A DNA stretch of 64,000 nt, taken from the NCBI RefSeq assembly GCF_001640805.2, contig NC_066852.1:5316194-5380193 (forward strand), in the 5' to 3' direction. The DNA comes from Lates calcarifer (taxonomy: Eukaryota > Chordata > Actinopteri > Centropomidae). A program made the position numbers and the translations under genes. Positions 12,006 to 26,301 of the stretch are shown piece after piece. The notes beneath the pieces are model-generated. The model saw only the letters and a program-made list of their open reading frames with translations. It ran no database searches and was not told where the DNA came from. Within the stretch, counting starts at the first letter, position 1. The number at the start of each line of letters is the position of its first letter.

Positions 12006-15000
12006 GTAAGCAGGTCTAAGTTTCTGAATTATTCATGTGTTAATAGTTAATTTGCAAACAAACTGTGATAAAAGCAGCGTTGTGAGTTTTAAAGCCCATT
12101 ATCTACATCATATACTACAAATATCATACAATTAGCCACACATGAGGTTATTAACGCTGTTGGCTTATTGTCTTCAGCACCACAACATCATCTGCGTTTG
12201 TTTTAAACCGTGAAACTTCGTGATGGGATCCAGCAGGGAATAACAGTTACTGTCTGCTCATTCTCTGTTTGAATTGTACCAGGTTGAAAATATCCAATAC
12301 CATATACATAGTAAAATATATACCGGAACATTGAAAACACTGAGAAATTAGCTAACAACTATAAGTCAGTGACTGAGGTTCGCAGTTGTCGCTGCATATA
12401 ATGTATTTCAATTCAGTTCCACAGTTACAGCTACACATTTACAGTAGGTCTCCTGAATGTCCCGTTAGAATAATATGATACCTAATTGCGTCCTAGTGGG
12501 TAAAACCTGATTCCATTTTCCTTTTTCTTATTAGCTCATCTGTTGATTATTTTCTCGATTAACTAGTTGGTCTATGAAATGTCAGGAGCCTAACTTGATT
12601 CAGAGTACTTGTTTTGTCTGTCAAACAGTTGGACACCCAGAGATATTCACTTTAGAAGACTAAAACCCAGCAAATATTTACGTGGTTTTGGTATTTTGTT
12701 TAGCAAGTGATCACAATGATCTGTTTCAAATTAGTTTTCTGTTGATCAACTAATAACTAATCCTTTCAGCTCACACAGTCTCTTGTTTTGCCCCATGACA
12801 CTTCAGCAGGTGTGTGGTTTAGTTGCAGCCCACACTGCTTTTCCCACACATTTTTGAATAGTATCCAAATTCTTTGAGACATAATGAAATTTAGTAGCAT
12901 CCTCTTCACAACCTTCCTTTTGAGAGAAAATGTGGAGAATGTACTAAGGCCTACAAATATTTTGACCATGATGCACTGACGTTTTGACTGCATGTTCTTT
13001 TTATTCAGAATGTGAAGAGACAACCTGACAATAAGGTTAAACAGGCTATTGTTGGCTATGACTTGAAGGCATTTCCGGCCACAATGAATGTTGATTATCC
13101 CTGCTCATTCAAGGCAGCCAAATATATTTAGTCAGATTTAGGATTTTACTCAGTTCAAATGTGAAATACAGCATTTTTCACATGATTCTTAATGTTTGCA
13201 CCCCATGAACATCCCTGCTTTTGCCATTTTTTCTTTCTCTCTTTTTCCTGTCTATCTTTTTGGTATTCTATTTTTGTGAGGATTTGGCTGTGTTTGGTTA
13301 CCCAGGCAGCATGTAACACATCGTTCAAGATTTTATGAACGCTTGTAAATAAAGTATGAATGAGACAAGAAGCAGCGTCTAAAGTTTGAAAACTTTTTGG
13401 ACACAATGTGACTGTAACCTTAATTCTAAAATTGTCCTCATTTTATGAAATATTTACTTTTCAAAAAAGTCAGCAGTAAAATTCCTCTTGGAGAGTGTCT
13501 TTTGTTCTGTTGCGGATATGCTGTTGATGGGGGAGTTCCAGTCTGCTTTTGTTGTGGTTGATGTTCCTGAGACCCCGAGCCTCCTCTCCTATCAGGAAGC
13601 TGATCACAGTCTCCCCGTTTCCTTCAGTGTGGTCATCCAACTCCATGGGAAGTTCAAACAATGGCATTCCACTCCTGCTGGCTGCAAATAGACATTGTTT
13701 GTTGGTAGCAGGGCCAGCTAAATGAAGTCTAAGGTGGTGATGCATTGAGACAGAGGCTGCTGTTTGGGTGTGGCTCTCCTATACAGGAATATATGTACAT
13801 CTATTAACAGTGGGACACCCCCCCATCAAAGGATAAGTGGTATATAGTCAAACACGTGATAAAAAAACCTCATGTACATTTCATAATATTTTGTGATCAT
13901 ATAATAATCATACATGTAGGCAAATTGTAAAGATCAAATGAAATCAAGAGGTAAACTTTTTCTGCCTTTCTAAATTCGATTAAATAGAACCTTGACGTAC
14001 AGTGCGACACTTGTTCTTTATCTTCCTCAGGTTCCAGAGTTCATGCAGAGGAAACGCCACCCCGTGTCGTCCACCACCCCTCTGATGTGGTGGTGAAAGT
14101 TGGGGATCCCGCCACGCTCTCCTGCCGGGTGGATGGCAACCCGAAGCCAACCATCGAGTGGCTGCGCAATGGTCAGCCCCTAGATACAGCAAATGGAGAT
14201 GGGCAGTGGCAGCCCATGGTTTTGTCAGAGGGTAGCCTCTTCTTCTTGAGTGTTGGAGGGGGCAGGCGAGGTCAGTCACATGAGGGTGTCTACACCTGCG
14301 TGGCCAGGAACAGTGCGGGGACTGCGACCAGTCGTAATGCATCACTTTATATTGCAGGTATGAATGGGGTATGTGTGGGTATACTCCTGGAGTCTGTTAG
14401 ACCATTGACCATTTTCCCTCCAACAACTATTGGCAGTGTCTATTGAAGACTTGAAAATGACCTGCTGACATATCCATAATTGCTATTTTTATACTAATAA
14501 GTATCAACTGACATAAAAACAATGTGACATTATGAAAGGGGTCACTTGTAGTGTTTTGAAGGGTAAAAAATCAATCAGTAACACAAAGAAAACATTTCAC
14601 CACACTAGCAGAGGGAAGTCCATGAAAATTGTCTCAGTTAGATTTTATGTCTGATGTTGGGAAGTTCTTATCCTTTGTCATCACTGATGTAAAAGTTGGG
14701 GTTTACAGATTGCTTTTAGAAGTATTATACTTTATATTGGTATAAGTATATATATATGATGTCACTGTTGAGCCAAGCAAAAAGTACTATTTGTGTTTTA
14801 CCCTGGTTCACCACTGGTGCTCTCTACATTCTTCCAAAACAGTCTAAAACAGTATAATGACAACCAGATCATTATCTTAAACTGCAGGACACAGGATTTA
14901 ATTTGAAGAGCTCAGTTATTACTTTATCAATAAAAGGCTGCATGTGTGACGACATGGTTTCTTGGTCATAATGAAGAGGTTTAGTGGCAGTATAAAATGT

Positions 15001-15244
15001 CTACACCTGAAGTTTATCAGTTTAATTATCTAATATTTTCTTTTACCCTGTGTACACAGTATACCGACAGCAATGCATGCTACCTTTTTTTTTCTAGAGC
15101 CAGCTGTTTCGTTGTTACCAGAACATGTGAACATGTGAGGTAGTAGCAAAGGAGACAAATATGTGTTTTTGAAGACCAGATCATCTGCAGCTATTTCGTC
15201 CAACCCCTGCACTTACTAAAAATTTGAATCTTTCCAAGGCAAAG

Positions 15245-15283
<39 letters not shown>

Positions 15284-18200
15284 CACGGTTGATGAAGATG
15301 TATGTGGTGACAATGACAGAGGGGTACAATGTCAATGTTTGCTGGACAGAAGGGAGTCAAACTGAAGTGCTAATTGACCACGGACCCTCATTGTTTAGTT
15401 ATCTGAATCCCAATGAGGCAGCCAACATGCAGCAGCTGCTGCTTGTCTTTGAGAGCTGAAAGCTGCAATGGACAAGAGGGTAATCTAGGAAAGTTTCTAG
15501 AAAAGAACTCTACTTGCTTTGGCTTCTGTTGCTGATTATGTATTGAAACATCATTTCCATTATATATGAATAGTTAGGAGAAAATAATTTGAAGTAGACC
15601 TGAAACAGTCAATTGATGTATTGATTAGTTTGTAGTTAGCAAATGAGCAGACGTTTCAAGTGTTACCTTGGACTGTATGAACATGTACTTGGCTGTACAG
15701 GCTGGTTTACTGCCTGCTTTGTAGCTGGTAATGAGTAGTGGTTAGGAATGTGACAGTTGAAGCTGCTGCATGCATGTTTACTGGTGTACTGTTGTACTGT
15801 ACTGAAAAGTGAACACTAATGCGCAAATTGGGATTTTTGCTTTAGTTTTGAGAGAGGGATTTATTGATTTGACATGAAAGGAGCGGACCAAAGATGGCAG
15901 CACAGGGCTGTTCCTGTGCAGTAATGTGCACTGTTTTGAGAGAGATTTTTGATGGAAACACACTATGTAGATAAACATAGATAAATAGGCACAGCAAATA
16001 ACAATGAATATATGTTAATGTGACATATTAATTAATAATAACTTCACCCAGCTGATGTTCAGACAGACAACTAATCAGAAATGTTTTCTCAAAAATCTGT
16101 GAACAGTTCAGTGTATTAATGAATACTGATTTGACAAGACCCTGTAATTCTGATTCAGCTGAGATTAACCCTGACTGTGTTGTTTTAGTGCTGCAGGAGG
16201 AGTTCACTGTGCAGCCCAGTGATGTGGAGGTGGCAGAGGGCGAGGTGGCTATCTTAAACTGTGGCCCTCCAATGGGACACCCTGAACCTAACATCATCTG
16301 GAAGAATAATGGCCTGCCCATCAACACCAGTAACCACCACTACACTGTAAGCCCTCTCCCCCTCTCTCATGATCTAAACTAATGTTATGATTTTTAACCT
16401 CTTAAATAAAAAATATTAAAATTTTTAAAATGGTAGTACATATACATTTATGTCACTGTAAAGATATGTATAAACTCTAAGCAAAAGATGGGTAAATTGG
16501 ATTTAGCCCCTTTGACAATGGATTAACATTACAGAGGGAAGTGGATAATAACTGATGTGCTCAGTGATTAAACTCATCGTTCCAGGTGGCATTTTAGCCC
16601 GGGTGATATGGTTAGCATACAGTCTGTAATAGAGATGGACATTGAGCGGGACAAAGTCAAAAGAGAAAAACAAAAGCCTTTCCAGGCTGGCGATGGAGAG
16701 TTCATCTCTGTACACACACAATACACATTTTTTTAGATTCAGAGTGACTTTCCCTTCCCAAGGATATCATAGATATTATATACAACTATATGTGATACAT
16801 GTCACTTAAATCTGCAAATAAAAGATGCTTCAAAACTGAGAATCTCCATATTTCAGTTTTCTTAAGTATTAGAATAATCCAGTGGTATTTCCATCCATTC
16901 ATTGCAAACATGAACTGCTAATAGCTAACTCTGCATACCTTTAATGGCAAAATGAAGCCAAATGTAGTCTAAAACACAAGTAGCTCAAAGGAGAAATCTA
17001 GTGCTGAGATTTTACAGTGTCTTGCTCACCTTCCATTTTTTCTGTCATCATATTGTTTCCTAAATCAGCCTATACAAGGGGTGACCGATAAGTAAATGAC
17101 CTAAGGTAGAAGGACCCGAGTTACACAGCTCTCTTTACGTGTGCTGTTCAGTTCTTTAAATGATTTTGCAGAAATTTTGGAGTTAATGACTTTTGTGGTA
17201 TTTCTTAAAACACATCACAGAGCTGTTTGATATTTTCCATATCAGATTTTTTTGTTTAATTTTTGTTTTTTGTAAAGAAATGAGGTAGACAGGAGTTCAT
17301 ACTGTGTAGAGCAGGTGAAGATCTTAAGGTGGTACCTGCTTGGAAATCTTATATTACACTGAGTGCCCACACAACACATCTGACACAACACATCTGAAGT
17401 TGTTGCATTGTAATTATGCATCCTGTGTTTTTCACTTCCTGTCTGCAATCTGCTTGTGGTGTAGTTGCTGAGTGGGAAGCTTATCATTGCTCCTGCAGAG
17501 AAGAACCACTCTGGTGCTTATGTGTGTGTGGCCAGCAACACTGTGGGAGTGAGAGAGAGCAGGGCGGCTCGACTCTCTGTTCTGGGTGAGACAACATTCC
17601 TATAACAAATTATTACTGCTTTAACAATACCAGTTATGAATATTTTTACCCCAACAGGAAAAGATCCCCCTCTGCAAACAAAACATCCCCTCATACCATA
17701 CAGGAAAGCACAGCAATGAGTCTCTCTTCTCTCCTCCTGCAGGCAAGCCTGTTCTGGTGCTGAAGCCAGAGAATGTGTCGGTGAGACTGGGGGAGTCTGC
17801 TCAGTTCTACTGCCAAGCTAAAGGTGACCCTCCACCTTCTGTGGTCTGGAGCAGAGAGCAAGGGCCACTGCCCAACGGCAGGTACGTTATTATTACAAAG
17901 CACAGAAATACAGACTCCATTCATAAAGTGCACTTAAATACCTGATCAGTGTTGATTTGTGAAACTAGACATGTTCATTTCACAATTTTTACTATTTTAA
18001 TTGAAGATATGATGTCAACTTTTGGCAGTCTGCACCAGTGTTAACTTGAAACTGACAGCTGCCCTTACTAACTGCTGAAACATAAGGTTGAACATAGACT
18101 TCAAAATGTTCATGACAGTCATCCTATTTCATATTGCCATACACACACTTAAGGTATTTACTTGACAGAAAATTTCCTCTGGGCTTATTTCTTTCCTGAT

Positions 18201-21200
18201 ATTCTGGGTTGGAAATGAAACCAATCAAAATGCCTGCTACACTAAATTAAACAGGCAATGTTATAACAGATCACAGGGGGCAGTAAATGTGATATTAACT
18301 TCTTTATATGTACATACAGGTATCTTGTAAACCCAGACCAGACTCTCCAGATCCATTATGTGACAGCCCAAGATGCTGGGAAGTACACCTGCACTGCTGT
18401 CAATGATGCAGGTGTTGTCACTGCCAGCGCACAGCTACGTGTTGAAGGTAAGATGAAGGCTGAGAAAGCAGCGATTCCCAAACACCTTTGCACCACAAAC
18501 AGTTTTTCCATTGACAGGTTCCATGAAGGCTGGCTGACTCAGAGGCCCCATCAGTACAAACACTGGGAGATAGACAGGGTTTCTGATTTTTCTTGATCTT
18601 TCCTTGCACTTGTCTGTTCACAAATCATTCAAGTTTATCCTCCCAACACACAAATAAGCCTTAATAACAGTTAGAAAATGAGAGAGTGTGTGAGAGAGAG
18701 AGAAGGAGAGAGAGAGCATAACAAAACAAAACTTAACAGTGGATAAAATGTAACTTTATTTTCTCTGTGTTTCATTGTGTAGCCTATAGATACCTACAAA
18801 GTTATATAATTGTTATTCAGCTGGGACAGGCTCCAGTGCCCCCACGACCCTTAACTGATAAGTAGTACAGATGTTATAATCATCCAGGTGACAATGAACT
18901 CAAGAAAGGAGCTCAGATCATCTGAGCTCCTTTCTCTTTTGTTTATTGGAAGGATGCATTTATACCACCAACTGGATTAATAACTATGGCAAAACATCTA
19001 TGGTAAACTTATAAACTTCTTTCGTCAATAGTGAGTACAAGATTTTACTTCTATATTATGTGAATAAAAGTGGAAAAGTGATTTTTTTGTTTGTTTTAAA
19101 CTAAGCTTGTCCCATGTGTCCCAAAAATTGAAATAAAGCCATTTTCTTTCCAGAGGCTGCCAGCACTCAACAGAAAGACCTTCACAAAGAGCTGTCAGCC
19201 CTGCGAGTGGCTCTAGAAAATGTCACCATCATGGCCCCTGGGTCCAACATATCCCAAGTACAATGGAAGGTACGGGAAAACTGTTTCAGAGAATTTCAGA
19301 GAAAACACAAATGTAACAGCTGTGTGATCTGTGTTGTTTTTTCTCTGTGACCAGCTCCAGTTCCTCCCATCTCAGCCACATTACCTTGATGGCTTTGAGG
19401 TTCTCTGTCGCTCTCTGCTGCCAGCCAGCTCAGACTGGGTGGCAAAGAAGGTGACACTGCCCAATTTCCAGACTCAAGTGGGCCCTTTGAAGAGAGGCTA
19501 CAAGTATGAGTTCAAGGTTCGTCCCTATGGCAGCAACTTGTATGGAAGGGAGAGCAACACCCGGCACCTCAGAGTTCCAGAGACAGGTGAGACATGATTC
19601 AATTTGAGAGTATGTGTGCCTTCTCTTTTGGTTTTTAACACTTACATGAATTTTAAAGAACCATGATATACATTAAGCCATGTTTGAGAAATAATAATAC
19701 AGTCTAACTTTATTATACAGTTCCCAGTGCCTCTCCACTAGCTGTGTCCATAACAGTGAGCCATGAGCAGAATAACACCATCCACCTGAGCTGGGAGCCT
19801 CCTCCTCATGAAACTCACAATGGTATCATCCAGGGATACCAGGTAATAATGTGAGAACAGTGCTGGTTTGCAGTTCCTGACACTCCAATATATTATCACC
19901 CTCTAAGAGTGGAAATTACTGTAGGTTTTTAGAACTAGAAACACCCCAAGAAAACATAATCCCTTAAAATGTCTGTTTGTGAGTATTTTAAACTGTACAG
20001 CTGCAGAACTGTAAGAATAAGATAAAAACATTAATGATCCTTGTTGTTTCTGCACTCAGGTGTGGTGTGTGGAGTCTGAGCAGCAGCAGTACCAGAATTG
20101 GACGGTAAACAGTGACCAACACAGCCTTGATATATCAACGCTCAAACCAGGGAAACGATACTGGCTCACCATAGCAGCTGTCAACGGAGCTGGAGTAGGA
20201 ATGCTGAGTGACCCTCATGGATTTGTCATCAGTGAGCAAACCGTTTCATTTCAGGAAAATGTAGCTGCTCATTTCTGTATCAGGACAGTGCATGGATAAA
20301 ATGGAATCTCTATCCTCAATGTGAGATGAACCACATTAAAGAAGAGAAGTCATCATGACCTCATAGCTGATTTCACCTTCTTCCTGTTTGCTTCTCAGAC
20401 CCACAGATGGGTGGTCCCCCTGAGTCAGACAGCCAAAGACGGGATCTGTCACAGGTCTTGGCCCTGTTTCAGGACCCAGTGTTGATCGGCAGCATTGGTG
20501 CACTCCTGTGGTGTATTCTGATGATTGCAGTTGTCTACCTCTTCAGACGCCACAGCAAGACAGGTCACCTGATACCAGGACATGGAAGGGCAAAAGGTGT
20601 GTGTATTAAAAGATGCTCATGATAAAAAATATAACAGAAAATCTCATCAATACTTGATGTCCTGTAGTTATAGTGGAGAGCTTCTGTTTAATTCCTAGGT
20701 TCAGTTTTAAACATGTCAAAGGAACAAAATCTATTCTATATATTTAATTGCTTTTTTTCCCCTTAGGTTTGCGTAGACTGGCGAATGAAGATCTCATTAT
20801 TAAACACAGGTATGGTATACTATAAAATGTAATGACACTGAAGTTGTAAGAATAAATCTAAACTGCTGAAGACAAATGTGGTGTTATGACAGTTGTTATG
20901 TAGTATGTAAAATCTGGTACCTCTGATATAAAGACAGTGCAGACCCCTTTACTTTGAAAAGGAATAGAAACATCAGAAAGATGATGAGAAGAATAGGAAG
21001 CTGAGCTAAATTTCAAGTGTCAAAGCAAAAGGTCTGAATACTTCTGTTAATGAGATATTTCAGTTTTTTTCTTTTTTCAATAAATTTTCAGACGTTATAA
21101 AAATTATGTTTTGCTTTGTTTTGGGCTAAATTGTTGAAGGGGAAAAATAGATTTTCTTTTATTTTAGCAAAAGCCTGCAACATAACAAAATGTGAAAAAA

Positions 21201-24200
21201 GTGAAGTGATCTGATTGCTTTCCAAAAGCGCTGTATATAATCAGAAATCAACGTGATGTAGAAGTTGTTGCCTTTGTAGCATTATAAAACCAGTGTTTGA
21301 CATTTGCTACCTCCTCTGCAGAATGGCAGCTCCAGACTCCCCATGGATTTCTGGAGGCTGGAGACCTGCCTTCAGCCAGAAATATCAGGACTTATGGGCC
21401 CAAGGTCAGAAACATCCAGGGATCAGGAGCACCAGTGAGTATTGTTTGCAAACTGTCATGAAGTTGAAGAGTGGTGAATCGGTGGTCTAACACTTCAGTT
21501 GTTGGTTAGACACTGGTAAGAGGTTCTTTGGGTTCTTTCACACCTAACCTGTTTGATTCAAATAAATGCTGGTGCATCTGCTTGTTTTAGTCAGTTTCTT
21601 TAGGCTGGTGTCGAAACTGTCAAACTCTTGTGGAGTTGGACCAAATAACAGCTCCAAGGGGACTCACATTTGTCATGTGAATGCAAACAGACCAACCACA
21701 CACTCTTAATCTGATGTGTATAAACGATATGTAGACTATATTTACACAAGATCATTTGGTAGCCATGGAAACATGCTTTACCAGTTCCTTAATAAAAAAA
21801 ATGAGTGAAATGTGTGAAGTGCAGGGACCTCCGGGATCTTAAGATTAATCTGTTATTCTCTATTTACAATATTCCTGGTTCAGTTACAGTCATAACTTAA
21901 TTATCACAATAACTATTTATTTGTAAAATCTTTGTGAGACCTGAGAACATGAATGAATCCATAAGCCACAGTAATGTATGGCATGAATTGCTGTCAGTCT
22001 CCAGAATTAGATTTTTCCATGTGGGTACATTGTGGAGGTGTTGAAGTCAGTCCAGTGACTTCATGTTTGCAGCTCTTGTTTTGTTTGTAACAAATCAGTG
22101 TGAACACAAAGAGGACCAGAAATAATAGGCAACAGTGGGTCCTTTTTTAAATCCTGTTCCAGAGTAAATAAATTTAACTCCATGTATGAAAGACAGCATA
22201 CTCTGTTACAACGTGCCCTCCTATTTATTCATTTCTGATGAAGGCACTTAACTGTGACATACTACTTGTAGATGAGGACATAAAATCTCATTACCACAAA
22301 TATGCACAGCATATAGTACAGTGTCTATACTTATGTCTATGTGTTTCATTAGGCCTCCCAGTCTCATCCAAGAAGGACTCCAGCTGCCTGGACTCAGCTG
22401 TCCCCATTGTGACCGACAGCTGCGGTGTCTATGGCACTTTTTATGTGGACCTGATGGCCAATGGCCTGAAGACCTTTAATAGCCCTGGACGTCGCCCTAA
22501 AATGCCCCACGGTCTGCCGCATCAGCAAGGAGCTGAGACCATTCAGATATTCACCCAGCCTGTCGCAAAGACTGCACCCATCGGAAGCCACGAGGTGCTG
22601 CCATGGAAACAGGTTATACGCCCCCAGCCTAAGATGGGTGTACTGAGGGAGTCATGGGAAAAAAACCAGAGCAAGCAAGGTGAATAGTGGTGGCTAGTTG
22701 AGAATGTGATGCGTGTGATGTAATCAGCACTTCACTAACTCATTCATTTTCCTGCAGAGTTGCACGCAGTGAACAGTGTCCCCATAGTGCCAACCAGAAA
22801 CCAGGCTTGCCCATCCAGTGTCTACAAACAGAGACTCAGTCACGTACCATCAGGCCGACATGGTATGATACAACGTGTCCCATAACGCAAATTTGAAATA
22901 CTAATAGTAATAATTGATTATCCATAATAAGTTACTCTGATGTATTTTATTTCAACTCCGTCTCTGTCAAGGTGGACATACAGAGTGTGGTAAAGTTGCT
23001 GGCTGTCCTCGTCTGCTCCATTACTCTGCATCAGTACACCTACTGGACATGCTCCCACCACCACCACCGATACCCACGGACAACGCCATGGACACACACA
23101 GTCTGACCTCAGATGAAGGGTAAGACAAACAAAAAGCTCAGACTGGGTGGTAGAGAGTGGAAAAGAAATGTTGCAGCTGCGCCCCTCATTTCTGTGCAGC
23201 CTCTTGCAGGTTAAACGAAGTAGTAGTATAACAGAGGACTGTGGCACACAGGCACCAGGACAAATCAGATTAATCAGTGTGGTCTTGCCTACTCACATTT
23301 GTGGAGATGGCCAAAGTGGACTTTCAGATGTACATTTAGCTGTTCACAAACACTGTTCCCAAGGAGATGAGTAAGCCTGCCAGCTGCGTTGCATCCCACA
23401 GATTCACACTACATATTCTGTTCAGTTCAGAGTGTAGCTCTAATACACGATAGACCTGTTTAGAGTCACCTATTTCCTTTGAGAACACCATATTTCAAAA
23501 GAAGACTTACAAACAAGGTATTCCCACAGTACATCCTCTCATAATGCACTGCTGGTGAATCATTGGCCGGAGATGACCTCAATTTCCTTCTTTTGAGTAT
23601 GTTTTTGTACAATCAGAAGGCCCAAGAAATTGTGTATGTTGATTTCTAAATGCTTGAAGAATCAACCAGTGTTGTTGTCAGTCATTATTGAAACCTGAAG
23701 TTGTTATTTTGTGGAGTAAATGATCTGTCTATCTGTATCTGACTGGGGCAATTGACTTTTTAACTGAACCAATCCAAAAAAAAAAAAAAGGATTTTATTC
23801 ATCTAAAGAACCTCGAATTTAAAACACCTTTGTATTAAAATGTTTGAAAATATAAACAGCACAGCACAAGCATTGCATATTAATTTGAATTATTGTTGAT
23901 TACTTCACTGACAGCAGTTTGGCTGCTGGGTGCAGAATTTTAAAGCATTTTATTAAACAATGCAGTGGAATTATTATCTTTTATTATATCTTCACAAAAA
24001 CTGTATCAGTTCAGTCATTATAAAAACATGTCATCCTTACTAGTTATCAAAAAAAAAGAAATGAATGCTTGATGGATGGACAGAATTTATTTCCATAAAT
24101 ACTTATTATTTAGATGTTGATAAATTAAACAAGCATAAAGGGTTTAGGGGAGGCTGATATCCCCATGAAGTACGTCAAACTCTGCTATGACATTTCTGCT

Positions 24201-26254
24201 AACTCTTTTGAATACGGAAACAGGGAAACAGCTACCTTGGCTCTGTCCAACAACAGAACCCCAAGAAGTCACTGTGCCCTGCTGCTGTTTGCCGAGAGAT
24301 GTTGCTGTCCCGCACGCAACTCCACATGAAACCACAACTTGCTGTTTTTTCTGTTTATGTTGTGTTCATATTTGTGGATGAATTAGACACACAATATATA
24401 ATTGTAGTCAGCAGACAAGTCAAAGTACTTGCAAAGAGGCAGGAGCACTTTGATAGTTCTGCAGCACAGGCTTACAAGCTGCCTTCTTCAGAGCTTAAAG
24501 AGCAAAACAAGCTCCCTACTTCCAGCCAAGAGTCTTCCTATGTGTCACTGGATTTTGTTTCCAATGGACAGAGCCAGCCACACTGTTTCTCCCCATTGTC
24601 AGTCTTTATTCTAAGCTAAAGTAAATTGCGGCGCTGTTAAAAAAAAAAGAAAAAAAAAGAAAAAACATTCCTACAGATGTATCTCTTGCATTTTCCTCAG
24701 CTCCAGTCGTTCCACAAAGTTTACAATGGACATGGGTTCTCTCCCTTCGGTGTGTGCTGCATCAGGCCACCATGAGCAATCAGGATCCACCAAGAACAAC
24801 AACCACTGCCCGTCCTACAGCCACCTGTCCACTGCGTCATATTCCATGTCACTGGATGAAGAAGATGATGGCACACTGACAGCTCAGGAAGCCACCCAGT
24901 ATCTTGAGCTCAGCCCTAAACCTGACAGATTGAGGTAAATTATGGTGCAGACAGCAGCTGAGTGCAGCTAGCTTTTACTATGTGTCCCAAGACCCTAGCA
25001 CTTTGTAGAAAAGCTCTTGTTTTAGAAATTGTTATTATCTGCGGTATTCTGTAGATGTTAACATTAATTCAACCATTTCATCTTTCCCTGTCAGTTCATT
25101 TTACAGTGCATGTAATCAACTGACCATGCCATCACTTTCTGTCAGCAGCGCCCTGCCTGAGCAGCGTCCCTCCCTGCCTCATCCTTTCTCCTCCAACCTG
25201 GGCTACATCTGCAGGCCAGTATGCTCCATTCAGCTGGAGGATGACCCTGCCTCTGAGGAGCCCGAAGCTCCACCAATTGGCTTGCGACGTGCCCGCCTTC
25301 AGAGCACACCTTCCTCCTGCTACAGCGAATGGGACAGCTCACTGTGGAACACCTGGAGCTCTGTCACGGATGACAACATGGCTAGCACCCGCACCAGCCT
25401 CATTAGCTCTGTGGACAGCTGTTACACCACTGACAGCACCAACTTTGCCCGATTGTTGGCTGTGGCAGCAGAGACCATGAGTGCAGCCTCTTTGTCAGGT
25501 AAGCAGAGAAGGAATCTATCTCTTTGGTATTTTTGAATATTAGTTATCACTCCAAGCTTTTGGACTAAGAGAATCTCAGTCTTGTCTTTGTTTAGCTGGA
25601 GAAAAGCTGTGTTACATTCTGATAAACCAAACACATTCTCAGTCTGCTCCTGCACCACATTCCCACTTCTCAGTTGTCCATCTGTAAACTTATTATGTTC
25701 CAATGTAGTGTGTATGTAGTGGTCAAATGGCTAATCATGGGATGGTATTGAATGAACGCCCAGTAACACTATGGTTCATTGGTTTGTTTTTAATTTAAGA
25801 ATTTAAGAATGGAGCTCTGTGGTACAGAATAAATTAAATCAGGCCTTGGATACACATACACACACCTGTTAGTAGAATACATTCATTACTGGTTTGGTTC
25901 TGCACATGAGATATGTTAACAGTAGTGGTTACATCCCCCAACCTGGGAACCACTGCTGTAAAACAGTGTTATATTTGAAAGTGACAAAGAAGAATGGCTA
26001 GCTTCATTGTGAGACAGCTCTCAATCCTATCCTGTTGTGTTTATTTCATTCCTCCACTAGATGGAGCCCTTTGTCTAAGATTGATCCTAATTGGTAACGC
26101 AGCCCTGTAGGTACACTGACGGCATACAGGAAATCTGCTTAATAGAACTATGAAACTCATGATGCAAATTAGTAATATGTGTTCTTGTCATTTTACGGAT
26201 TTTAAAGAAAAAATTGATTAGAACTAGTTCAGAGGTTACGTACTTCTCTCCAGC

Positions 26255-26301
<47 letters not shown>

